64,000 nucleotides of DNA. It comes from Archangium_A sp035910535. GTDB lineage: Bacteria; Myxococcota; Myxococcia; Myxococcales; Myxococcaceae. A program made the translations under genes and the position numbers. Positions 18,295 to 25,735 of the stretch are shown here, one piece after another; the stretch's first letter is position 1, and each line of letters starts with the position of its first letter. The stretch is taken from positions 458,036 through 522,035 of the forward strand of contig JAMHXF010000090.1 of the NCBI GenBank assembly GCA_035910535.1, read 5' to 3'. The notes under the pieces were generated by a model. The model was not told where the DNA came from. It saw only the letters and a program-made list of their open reading frames with translations, and made no database searches.

Positions 18295-18917
18295 AATTAA
18301 TGGCAATCGCTCTTTTGGTTTTCGTAGGCGGTTTCCTCGGGGCGATTCTGCTCAACAGAGCCTTATGGGGCTATTGGGGCGTCGGAGATGTGTCTGTGAT
18401 TTCGGAGGCGGTGCGACGCTGCCCGTCAAGTCGTTGGTGTGCAGTCCGCTTCGAGACGAGGCCTGACGTTGGTTTGGTCATGCTGGCTGACAAGACCGAG
18501 TTTCGTGTGGGCCGCGTGGACGAGCGAAGCATCACTGTCCCAGCGTGCGAGTTGTCCGACCATCCGGCGCTTCAGAAGCGGGTGCGTAGCGCGGTCGACG
18601 CCGCCCCGGGTGAGCGTTGTCGACAGGGGCTGTGGGCGGTCTGTACTCCCGCGGACGGGCGAGTTGAAAGCGCAGTCCTGAGTTGCACGTCTGCGCCGCT
18701 GGAAGACAACGACAGGTATTTATATGTCGAGCGGTTGATTGAGTACGTGTCGCAGTCTGACGTGAACGTTGTGTCCAGTGCTTCGAGGTATGTCGAGGAG
18801 TCCGGATTGGAGGGGTTGTCGTTTCGGGTGCTTCTTATTTTCTGCGTTCTTGTTTCCGGGCTTGTCGCGTTTGTTGTTTGGGCGGGACTCTCCGGTGTTC
18901 CGCGAGAAGCAGAGTGA
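18291..18917 (+). CDS. Bitopic membrane protein with a ~150-residue middle domain, unknown
   Basis: 208 residues. The ATG at 18291 has GAGGAGGA at 18276-18283, a near-perfect ribosome binding site. Residues 1-21 (MKLMAIALLVFVGGFLGAILL) and about 178-200 (FRVLLIFCVLVSGLVAFVVWA) are membrane segments. Between them is a soluble domain with four cysteines (RRCPSSRWCAV, VPACELS, VLSCTSA). Two 60-base lines at 18781-18900 are 52% and 57% G+C, well below neighbouring genes, which suggests recent acquisition. No family recognised. Confidence 0.65.
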   Translation: MKLMAIALLVFVGGFLGAILLNRALWGYWGVGDVSVISEAVRRCPSSRWCAVRFETRPDVGLVMLADKTEFRVGRVDERSITVPACELSDHPALQKRVRSAVDAAPGERCRQGLWAVCTPADGRVESAVLSCTSAPLEDNDRYLYVERLIEYVSQSDVNVVSSASRYVEESGLEGLSFRVLLIFCVLVSGLVAFVVWAGLSGVPREAE

Positions 18918-19240
18918 GTCAGTGCGTTGGTCATCCTGAACTACTCTCTGCGCACTTCGCGTACCTGCGCGCTGATCAGCCCATGAATGAGATCAAGTCA
19001 GCGCACACTGTCGTTTGTCGCCGTTGAAGACGATCTCCGGCGCGCTGTCGCCAAGCGTAACAATCGGCCCAACCACCATCACAACCGACCTGAATCATTC
19101 ATGATTTCGCAAACCCGCGAATTCACAATGTCAAAGTCAGATACACGCACATGGAGTCCGCTCATTTTGTCCCACCTCTGAATTCACGTCTGAAATCATG
19201 AGGTTGGCGTTGGCAAGGCGCGTGCTCAAGGGCATCCGCC
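18918..19240. promoter_or_regulatory. AT-rich upstream region of the astacin gene with a palindrome
   Basis: The line 19081-19140 is only 43% G+C, the most AT-rich in the area. It contains a perfect palindrome AATCAT-TC-ATGATT at 19093-19106 and two copies of GAATTCAC (19119-19126 and 19180-19187). These are plausible operator elements for the metalloprotease gene at 19241, but no clear -35/-10 pair stands out. Confidence 0.35.
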
Positions 19241-20731
19241 ATGAAGCAGACCTTGTTCGCAGCGGTGCTGGCGGTTGTGTCGACGGCGTGTGGCGTGGGC
19301 GAGGGACGCATCTCCGACCAGGGCGAAGACGTGACGCAGAGCGGCTCCGGCCTCACCTGGGAGCAGTTCCGCGCCACCAAGGTCTTCGTCGAACCCGAAG
19401 GCCACTTCATCGCCGACGGCGACACGCTCTTCGAAAGCGAAAAGCTGCTGCGCGAGTTCTACGAGCTCAACGTTCGTGAAGGTCAGCTCATCGTGAACCG
19501 CGTCGGCTCGGCTGACGACAAGTGGAGCAACACGCAGAAGCTGAACCTCACCTACTGCGTGTCGGACACCTTCGGCGCGCGCAAGGCGCAGGTCGTCACC
19601 GCCATGAGCCAGGCCTCCGGCGCGTGGGAAGCGGCCGCCAACGTGAAGTTCGTCTACCTCGCCGCGCACGACGCGAACTGCACCGCGTCGAACAGCAGCG
19701 TCGTCTTCGACGTGCGCCCGGTGAACGTGAATGGCCAGTACCTGGCGCGCGCGTTCTTCCCGTCGAACTCGCGCAGCGCGCGCAACGTGCTGCTCGACAA
19801 CACGCTCTTCACCAGCAGCGGCATCTCGCCCGTCGGCGTCATTCGTCACGAGCTGGGCCACGTGCTGGGGTTCCGCCACGAGCACACGCGCCCGCAGGCT
19901 GGCGCGTCGAGCTGCTTCGAAGACAACCAGTGGCGTGAGCTGACCTCGTACGACGCGGCGTCGGTGATGCACTACCCGCAGTGCAACGGCACCAACAGCT
20001 TCTCGGTGATGAACCTCACCAACCTCGACAAGCAGGGCGCGGCGGCGCTGTACGGCGCTCCGTCGACCGGCGGCGGCACGGGCGGTGAAACTGGCGGCGG
20101 CTCGGGCGCGACTGAGAACTTCAACGGCTCCGTCGCGCAGGGCGGCAACCAGGCGTTCGGCCCCTTCGCGGTGCAGGCCGGCACGACCTTCCGCGCGGTG
20201 TTGAGCGGCAGCGGCGACGCAGACCTCTACGTGCGCTTCGGCGCGGCGCCCACGGCGTCGTCGTACCACTGCCGCCCGTACCTCAGCGGCTCCGCTGAGA
20301 GCTGCGAGCTGTCGGTGCCGACGGGCGTGAGCGCGGCGTACATCACGGTCTCGGGCTACACGGCGTCGACCTTCGCGCTCGCGGTGACGTACACGAAGAC
20401 CACCAGCGCGCCTCCGAGCAGCGGCGGCACGCCCAGCGTCGCCACCGCCAGCGGCTCGGTCTCGCAGGGCCAGTTGATTCAGTACAACCCCATCGCCGTG
20501 AAGCCGGGCACCGCGTTGACGGTGACGATGTCGGGCTCCGGTGACCCGGACCTGTACGTGCGCTTCGTCGGTGCGCCCACGCTGACGTTGTTCGACTGCC
20601 GCCCGTACCAGACCGGCGCCGCCGAGACGTGCACGTTGACGGTGCCGGCCAACGCGACGCAGTTCTACATGGCGGTCAACGGCTACGCGGCGTCGACGTA
20701 TTCGCTCACGGCGAACTACGTCGCTCCGTAA
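19241..20731 (+). CDS. Astacin-type (M12A) metalloprotease lipoprotein with two PPC domains
   Basis: 496 residues. MKQTLFAAVLAVVSTACGVG has a lipobox (STAC) at about residue 17. The catalytic motif RHELGHVLGFRHEHTRP (H203, E204, H207, H213) is the HExxHxxGxxHE signature of astacins, and SVMHYP is the Met-turn. After a glycine-rich linker at about 275-290 come two pre-peptidase C-terminal domains (GDADLYVRFGAAPT and GDPDLYVRFVGAPT), which are often removed or used in secretion. The catalytic domain has a short N-terminal region that may be the propeptide. It is predicted to act at the cell surface or outside. Confidence 0.88.
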   Translation: MKQTLFAAVLAVVSTACGVGEGRISDQGEDVTQSGSGLTWEQFRATKVFVEPEGHFIADGDTLFESEKLLREFYELNVREGQLIVNRVGSADDKWSNTQKLNLTYCVSDTFGARKAQVVTAMSQASGAWEAAANVKFVYLAAHDANCTASNSSVVFDVRPVNVNGQYLARAFFPSNSRSARNVLLDNTLFTSSGISPVGVIRHELGHVLGFRHEHTRPQAGASSCFEDNQWRELTSYDAASVMHYPQCNGTNSFSVMNLTNLDKQGAAALYGAPSTGGGTGGETGGGSGATENFNGSVAQGGNQAFGPFAVQAGTTFRAVLSGSGDADLYVRFGAAPTASSYHCRPYLSGSAESCELSVPTGVSAAYITVSGYTASTFALAVTYTKTTSAPPSSGGTPSVATASGSVSQGQLIQYNPIAVKPGTALTVTMSGSGDPDLYVRFVGAPTLTLFDCRPYQTGAAETCTLTVPANATQFYMAVNGYAASTYSLTANYVAP

Positions 20732-20734
20732 ACG

Positions 20735-21844
20735 TTAGAAGCGGCCAGACAGTGAGACCGCGCCGCCACCTTGCGGCAACGGGAAGATGGAGACCTGCGG
20801 CGACTTCGCGGGCAGGCCCAGCGCGTGGCCGATGAGCATGCCGCCGCCGACGCCGAGCCCGACGATGGCGATGGATGCAAAGACGAGCGGAGGAGCGGTG
20901 TTCCCGCCACCGAGCCATGGAAGTGTCGCGAGCGTGGCGATGGTGGCCGCGACTCCCACGCCGAGCGGAATCAGGCCCCACCATTTCATCGTCGGTGACT
21001 TGCCGTTCCACGCGTCGGCGCGGACCGCCGACTGAACGAGCAAGCCCACGCCCAGCCCCAGCACTGCAACCGTGGCGAGCGCCGTGGGCACTCCTATCCT
21101 CGCGAGACTCTCATTCACGAGCATCAACGGTGTAAGCCAGCCCGCCCCGGCCGCTGCCACGATGGGAATCAGGCCCCACCACGTCATCCTGGTGCTGCGG
21201 TCGGGCTGCTCGAGCAGCGTCGCCGAGCGGCTCGAGGTGTCGACCTGAGGCTCTGCGGGCACCAGCGGAGGCGGCGGCGCTGCTGCGGCGACCTGCTTCG
21301 GCTCCTCAACCACTGTCGGCGCGTCCAGCTGCGCTGACTGGCTCGCGCCGCTCGTCACCACAAGCTCTGCGCGGCTGACGCGACCGTCGGCGCCCGTCGC
21401 CACGAGAACATGTCGGCCCACCGTGAGCTTCGTCGTCAGCGGCAGCGGGCCGAAGTCTACGCCGTCGATGCGCAGCGTCGCCTCGGCGAGGGTCGACAAC
21501 ACCGTGACGTTGCCGGGAGGAACGCTCTCACGCGACTGCTCGAAGAGCGCCAGCGCCGCAGGTGGATCTCGCTGCGCGTTGAGCTGCGCCGCCGCGTCGG
21601 CCTGCAGCGCGAGCACGAACGCCGCGCGCGCCTTGTCGTTCTTCCCCAGCGCGACCTGCACCAGGCCCCGCAGCACGTGCAGTCGCGACGTGTCGGCCGC
21701 GTTGCTGCTTCGCTTCAACAACACATCGGCCATCTTCTGTGCGGCGCTGAAGTCACCGTCGCCGTACAGGTTCTCGGCTTCGGCCAACGACTGCGCAAAC
21801 ACCAACGTCGGCACCAGACAACACACCACCAGCAATCGGTTCAT
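20735..21844 (-). CDS. TPR-like / PEGA-domain membrane protein
   Basis: 369 residues from the ATG at 21844, where MNRLLVVCCLVPTLVFAQ is a signal peptide and GGGTGGGAA precedes the start. Residues ~20-90 look like tetratricopeptide helices (AENLYGDGDFSAAQKMADVLL). Residues ~115-165 match a PEGA-type domain (LRIDGVDFGPLPLTTKLTVGRH). A proline/alanine spacer follows, then four hydrophobic segments in two similar repeats (MTWWGLIPIVAAAGAGW and MKWWGLIPLGVGVAATI). It ends 3 bases from the convergent astacin gene. Similar proteins accompany surface assembly in myxobacteria. The role is unknown. Confidence 0.65.
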   Translation of the reverse strand: MNRLLVVCCLVPTLVFAQSLAEAENLYGDGDFSAAQKMADVLLKRSSNAADTSRLHVLRGLVQVALGKNDKARAAFVLALQADAAAQLNAQRDPPAALALFEQSRESVPPGNVTVLSTLAEATLRIDGVDFGPLPLTTKLTVGRHVLVATGADGRVSRAELVVTSGASQSAQLDAPTVVEEPKQVAAAAPPPPLVPAEPQVDTSSRSATLLEQPDRSTRMTWWGLIPIVAAAGAGWLTPLMLVNESLARIGVPTALATVAVLGLGVGLLVQSAVRADAWNGKSPTMKWWGLIPLGVGVAATIATLATLPWLGGGNTAPPLVFASIAIVGLGVGGGMLIGHALGLPAKSPQVSIFPLPQGGGAVSLSGRF

Positions 21845-21973
21845 TTCCCACCCCGCAGCGGTGATGCCACGTTCACGCACGGTGCGGCGGGAAACTCTGC
21901 GCGCGAACCTCGAAAGGGCTCGCGGCTTCGACGTGGCGTGCTCCCGTCGCCGGGTCACACGCCACGGAAGGCT

Positions 21974-22378
21974 TCAGCTCAGCAACTCGGTGCGCAGCGC
22001 GCCGTGCGCTTCAACGCCGGCGGTCATCTCGACCATGTTGCGCTGCACGACCTGGCAGCTCTCGAGCTGGCCGCCGCGCACCAACAGAATCGGCGCCGAC
22101 GAGTGCGCCAACATCGTCAACGCGTCGAGCACCGCCGTGCCGCGCTCGACCTGCATGCCCTGCACGACGGGCAATTCATCAGCAGTGACGGTGGGTGACT
22201 GGGACGCCATCCAGCTCGCGACCGACGTCAACTGCACGCCGCGCACGTCACCGGTCGGTTCACGCACCATCACGTAGCGAGCACCAGCCTTGTTGGCGAG
22301 TTCGACGACGCGTGCGACCGACGTGGTGCTACCAACAGCCAGACACGTCTCGAGGGGCAGGTCTTGGATTTGGAGCAT
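21974..22378 (-). CDS. CBS-domain protein (single pair)
   Basis: 134 residues from the ATG at 22378. Two repeats of about 55 residues can be seen: one with VARVVELANKAGARYVMVREPTGDVRGV, the other with VLDALTMLAHSSAPILLVRGG. Both match the helix-strand core of CBS motifs, which bind adenine nucleotides. There is no attached catalytic domain, so it is probably a stand-alone sensor or partner subunit. The 3' end lies 130 bases from the TPR/PEGA gene start. Confidence 0.6.
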   Translation of the reverse strand: MLQIQDLPLETCLAVGSTTSVARVVELANKAGARYVMVREPTGDVRGVQLTSVASWMASQSPTVTADELPVVQGMQVERGTAVLDALTMLAHSSAPILLVRGGQLESCQVVQRNMVEMTAGVEAHGALRTELLS

Positions 22379-22703
22379 GCAGCGTTCTTGTGCACGCGCC
22401 GGGCCGCACGTTTTGCCGCCGCAACCTGTTGGATCGTGGTTCGTGCGCGTTCAGCGCTGCACGGCGCATTGCAGCGATGAATTGCAGAATGCACGGTCGG
22501 GTCACGTGTGACTTCATTTTCGCTCTCGTCGCGAGGCAGTTTCGTCATGTGCGTGCGGCACCTTCAGAGTGTCGAAACACCCAGCAAAACAAGCAGTCTC
22601 GCGAGCGCCTCTGACAGCGTCGTCACGCGTGGGGGTGAAAGTCAGCACTCGGCTCGGCCGTCATGGGTCAACGGCTGCGAACCCCAACCCAAGGACCCAC
22701 TTC
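22379..22703. other. Intergenic stretch between divergent genes
   Basis: No gene with support is seen. It should hold the promoters of the CBS-domain gene and of the small exported protein at 22704. AAGGA at 22691-22695 is the ribosome binding site of the latter. Confidence 0.5.
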
Positions 22704-22976
22704 ATGAAGCGTTTTGTCGTCGTCGCCGTCGCGCTCGCTGCCACGCAGGTCTTCGCCGCCGTGACCGTGCGGTACCACAACGGTGATTCGCAGAAGCACG
22801 TGTTCGACGCGGTGTGCTCGGGCTCGAAGGCGCAGCTGACGACCGACTCGAGCACCACCGGCAGCGCCACGATTCAGGGCAGCGCGCCGTGCAAGGTGAA
22901 GCACTCCGGCGGCGAAATCGAGCTCAAGGGCGGCGAGAAGATTGAAATCAAGAACGGGAAGATTTCGCTCAACTAG
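22704..22976 (+). CDS. Small exported protein, unknown
   Basis: 90 residues. MKRFVVVAVALAATQVFA is a clear signal peptide. The mature ~72 residues are lysine- and glycine-rich beta strands (VTVRYHNGDSQKHVFDAV, GGEIELKGGEKIEIKNG) with two cysteines, likely one disulfide. It resembles small periplasmic proteins of one beta-sandwich. It overlaps the convergent gene by 8 bases. Function not recognised. Confidence 0.7.
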   Translation: MKRFVVVAVALAATQVFAAVTVRYHNGDSQKHVFDAVCSGSKAQLTTDSSTTGSATIQGSAPCKVKHSGGEIELKGGEKIEIKNGKISLN

Positions 22977-23532
22977 CGGTCTTCTCGTCTTTTTTCTCTT
23001 CGACGTCAGGCGCGGGTACCGGAGGCCAGGTGCCCAGCGTCGTACGCAGCGTGAGGCGAGTTTTGAGTGCGTCCCACGCGGGCTTGTCGGCGGCGAGGTC
23101 AGAGGTGACGCGCTCTTCCATGTGGAAGTACCGCGCCACGCCGCCGCCGAGGAAGAGCTGCGCGGTGACAGGCACCAGAAACAGCAACGGTTGCCAGTCG
23201 AGGTTCAGCGCGGCGCGACCGATGAAGACGAGGCCTTCGAACAACGCGAGCGGGCCCAGCACCTGCCACGTCGAACCCCAGCGCTCTGCGGCGTCGGGCC
23301 ACATCACGTTGAGCGGGTAACGGTAGGCGAAGGCGCGGGCTTCGGTGTCGAACGTGCCGAGTGACGGGAGGTGCTCGTCCAGCGCGGTGCGCGCCTTGCC
23401 GATGATGCGCAGGCTGGCGAAGCCGAGCAACGTGATGGACGCGAGAAACGGGAACGAGCCCCACAGCGGGAACGCGGCCCAGCTCACTGCACAGACAACC
23501 AACAGGTAGCGCAGCGTCGTGAGCGAAGGCAT
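22969..23532 (-). CDS. Membrane protein with three to four hydrophobic segments, unknown
   Basis: 187 residues. Two adjacent N-terminal hydrophobic segments (YLLVVCAVSWAAFPLW and FPFLASITLLGFASL) are followed by a soluble stretch, two more hydrophobic segments (GPLALFEGLVFIGRAAL and PLLFLVPVTAQLFLGGG) and a charged tail ending EEKKDEKTAS. The start is the ATG at 23532. It is followed upstream by the gene at 23546 with a 13-base gap, suggesting an operon. No family recognised. Confidence 0.6.
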   Translation of the reverse strand: MPSLTTLRYLLVVCAVSWAAFPLWGSFPFLASITLLGFASLRIIGKARTALDEHLPSLGTFDTEARAFAYRYPLNVMWPDAAERWGSTWQVLGPLALFEGLVFIGRAALNLDWQPLLFLVPVTAQLFLGGGVARYFHMEERVTSDLAADKPAWDALKTRLTLRTTLGTWPPVPAPDVEEKKDEKTAS

Positions 23533-23545
23533 GGCTCGCGATGTA

Positions 23546-24052
23546 TCAGCGCGCGACGCGTTCGACCCAGCCTTCTGCTGCGGGGAACGCGGTGACGACC
23601 TCGGCGCGCGGCGTCGTCAGTGGCTGTGTCCACACGGTGACGTGAAGCGGGGTGCCGTCGCTCAGCGTGTGGTGTTCATCGTCGTCGGGAGGCGGCGCTT
23701 CGGTCGCGCGCGGGTCGGGCTCGAGAAAGAGCACCAGCCAGCGGAGCCCTTCAGCATCGGCGAGGTAGTTGATGGCGAGGCGTTGCTGCTGACGCGACCA
23801 CTTCGCGTTCGCCGTGAGGTCGAGCTCGGGCCAGCGCCCGGTGCGGGCGCGCTCGTTTTCGGCGGCACGAATTCCAGCGCGCAGCTCGCGGTACACGCGC
23901 TGCTGCGCATTGGTGAGCTCGGAGACGGAGCGTTGCCAGTCGGCGCGCGCGGCCTCAGGCACGGCGCGCGTCTTCTTCCAGGCGTACGCGCCGGCGAAGA
24001 CGAGCAGCGCGACGGCGACCCACAGCATGGTTGCGCGGTGCTCTGAGTTCAC
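23546..24052 (-). CDS. Membrane-anchored hypothetical protein
   Basis: About 168 residues from a GTG at 24052, chosen because AAGG lies 8 bases upstream. An ATG at 24028 (MLWVAVALLVFAGAYAW) is the alternative. One N-terminal membrane segment is followed by a helical arginine-rich stretch (QQRVYRELRAGIRAAENERA) and a mixed domain with EPDPRATEAPPPDDDEHH. The rest faces the periplasm or cytoplasm depending on topology. Likely in one operon with the gene at 22969. Confidence 0.55.
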   Translation of the reverse strand: MNSEHRATMLWVAVALLVFAGAYAWKKTRAVPEAARADWQRSVSELTNAQQRVYRELRAGIRAAENERARTGRWPELDLTANAKWSRQQQRLAINYLADAEGLRWLVLFLEPDPRATEAPPPDDDEHHTLSDGTPLHVTVWTQPLTTPRAEVVTAFPAAEGWVERVAR

Positions 24053-24138
24053 GCGCGTGACCTTGTCGTAGTTCGGCTCGCGTCGCGACACGACGCGTTC
24101 CCTCAAAGTGCGAATGGAGCTCGAAGCCGTGACGCGAT

Positions 24139-24252
24139 GGCACCCCGCCGTTTCCAGGTGAGGTGCGCCTCTCGGTGCAGAGCGTGCCTCCGACGCTCGT
24201 CGCGATTGAGCCACCGGGCGCCGAGGTGCTCATCAACAAGAAGTTCGAATAG
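24139..24252 (+). pseudogene. Remnant of a PEGA-like C-terminal end
   Basis: A frame without a start codon runs from the stop at 24130-24132 to TAG at 24250-24252 and encodes GEVRLSVQSVPPTLVAIEPPGAEVLINKKFE-type text, shown here in parts: VRLSVQSVPP, then LVAIEPPGAEVLINKK. The 'PPGAEVxINxK' pattern is the PEGA-domain signature found at the C-terminus of myxobacterial surface proteins. Codon choice is GC-rich like real genes. It appears to be the surviving 3' end of a deleted gene. Confidence 0.45.
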
Positions 24253-24276
24253 GCCTCAGAAAACCGCTGCTGAGGC
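24253..24276 (+). terminator. Hairpin after the PEGA-like remnant
   Basis: GCCTCAG (24253-24259) pairs with CTGAGGC (24270-24276) around a 10-base loop, directly behind the stop of the remnant. There is no U-tract. It may be the old terminator of the lost gene. Confidence 0.4.
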
Positions 24277-24339
24277 TGACGCGGGGCGATGAATCTCGCG
24301 ACGTTGCATTGCGGCCCCGACGTTGCACAGCATGGCCTC

Positions 24340-25647
24340 ATGTCGTCACCGATTCGTTCGTGGATCCGTCGGGCGTTGCAGGCCTCCGTCGTCGCGCCGC
24401 TCGCGCTCGCCGGTTGTGGGCCGCACCTGAAGGGCGCCATCGGTTACCAGTGCTCCGAGAACGGCGCGGCGTTGACGGGCCTCAATCTCCCCGTGATTCC
24501 CGACGTGATGGAGCTGCGCACGGTGTGGAACCGGCAGTTCTCCGACAATCAAGAAGCGCCGCGCGCGAGCGGCCGCGTGGGTGAAGTCTGTGCCACCGCG
24601 ACCGACAAACCTGTCTGTGAGACCGCGTTCAACGCGCTGGCCCCCGACGCTGGCTTTGCCGACGAGTGCTTTCAGTTGTGCGTCGACTACCACGTGGCCA
24701 CCACGCGCGGAGACGACGTCTCGGCCGTCGCGAGCCTCGAGCAGCTCAAGATCTTCCTCGGGCCCATCGACACGCCGCAGGAGGCGATGCTCATCGCCTT
24801 CGCGCACAAGTTTCGTCTGAGCTGTGACGACCTCGCAAAAGGTTCGGCGACGCCCAGCGGCTCCGGGTGGGACGTGCTCGCCACGAGCGGCTTCGCGTGT
24901 GGTGAGGGCACGGCGTTGGTGCGCCACTACCTGCACGTCACCAGCGAAGGGGTGCTCACCGAAGAGCGCTCGGAGATTCTCGAGCGTGGCCAGCCCGGCT
25001 GCGCCATCGGTCGTCGGCCGGTGGGGCTCACGTCGAGCGGCGCCAGCGGGTGCGACGAAGCGCTCGGTCGTCACTTCGCGCAGATTGCGCACCTCGAGGC
25101 GGCGTCGGTGCCGGCCTTCGAGCAGCTGCATGCAGAGTTGACCGCGCACGGCGCGCCGGTCGCGCTGCGTGACGAGGCGCTGCGCTCCGCGTTGGACGAG
25201 TTTCATCACACGAAGGTGACCGCGCGCCTCGCGCGTCGCTTCGGCGCAGAGCCGGTGGTGCCTGAAGTGGCGCCGTCGAAGCCTCGCTCGCTGTTGTCGT
25301 TGGCCGTCGACAACGCCGCTGAGGGCTGCGTGCGTGAGACCTTCGGGGCGCTGGTCGCGCAGTACCAGGCTCGCCACGCAGAAGACGAAGACGTGCGCAC
25401 GTCGATGCAGCGCATCGCCGAAGACGAGACGCGCCACGCCGAGCTGTCGTGGGACATCGACGCGTGGGCCCAGCACCAGCTCGGCGCCGCCGGGCGCGTG
25501 ACGATTCGCCAGGCGCGCCGCCGCGCGCTCGAGACGCTGCGCGAAGAAGTGCTGGAGGCGTACGACGCCGACGTGGCGCGCGTGGCCGGGTTGCCGAGCC
25601 CTGAAGTGGCGCGCGTGATGCTCGACGTGCTCTTCGCCGAAGCCTGA
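24340..25647 (+). CDS. Ferritin-like domain lipoprotein with Tat-like signal
   Basis: 435 residues from the ATG at 24340 (another ATG lies at 24289). The N-terminus has twin arginines (RSWIRRALQASVVAPLALAGC) and a lipobox, consistent with export by Tat as a lipoprotein. The middle part, about residues 30-240, is cysteine-containing and unknown. From about 250 a four-helix bundle is visible: HLEAASVPAFEQLHAEL, DEFHHTKVTARLARRF, VRETFGALVAQYQARH and IAEDETRHAELSWDI. The paired E and ExxH residues are the di-iron ligands of ferritin-like proteins. It may bind or oxidise iron on the cell surface. Confidence 0.72.
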   Translation: MSSPIRSWIRRALQASVVAPLALAGCGPHLKGAIGYQCSENGAALTGLNLPVIPDVMELRTVWNRQFSDNQEAPRASGRVGEVCATATDKPVCETAFNALAPDAGFADECFQLCVDYHVATTRGDDVSAVASLEQLKIFLGPIDTPQEAMLIAFAHKFRLSCDDLAKGSATPSGSGWDVLATSGFACGEGTALVRHYLHVTSEGVLTEERSEILERGQPGCAIGRRPVGLTSSGASGCDEALGRHFAQIAHLEAASVPAFEQLHAELTAHGAPVALRDEALRSALDEFHHTKVTARLARRFGAEPVVPEVAPSKPRSLLSLAVDNAAEGCVRETFGALVAQYQARHAEDEDVRTSMQRIAEDETRHAELSWDIDAWAQHQLGAAGRVTIRQARRRALETLREEVLEAYDADVARVAGLPSPEVARVMLDVLFAEA

Positions 25648-25735
25648 GGCGCCCTCGTCGAGGCGTTGTGCGACGTCGCCGCGGTGCGGGCACTCCCACC
25701 TACAGTGCCAACGACGAGCAAACCGTATTTCCTGC

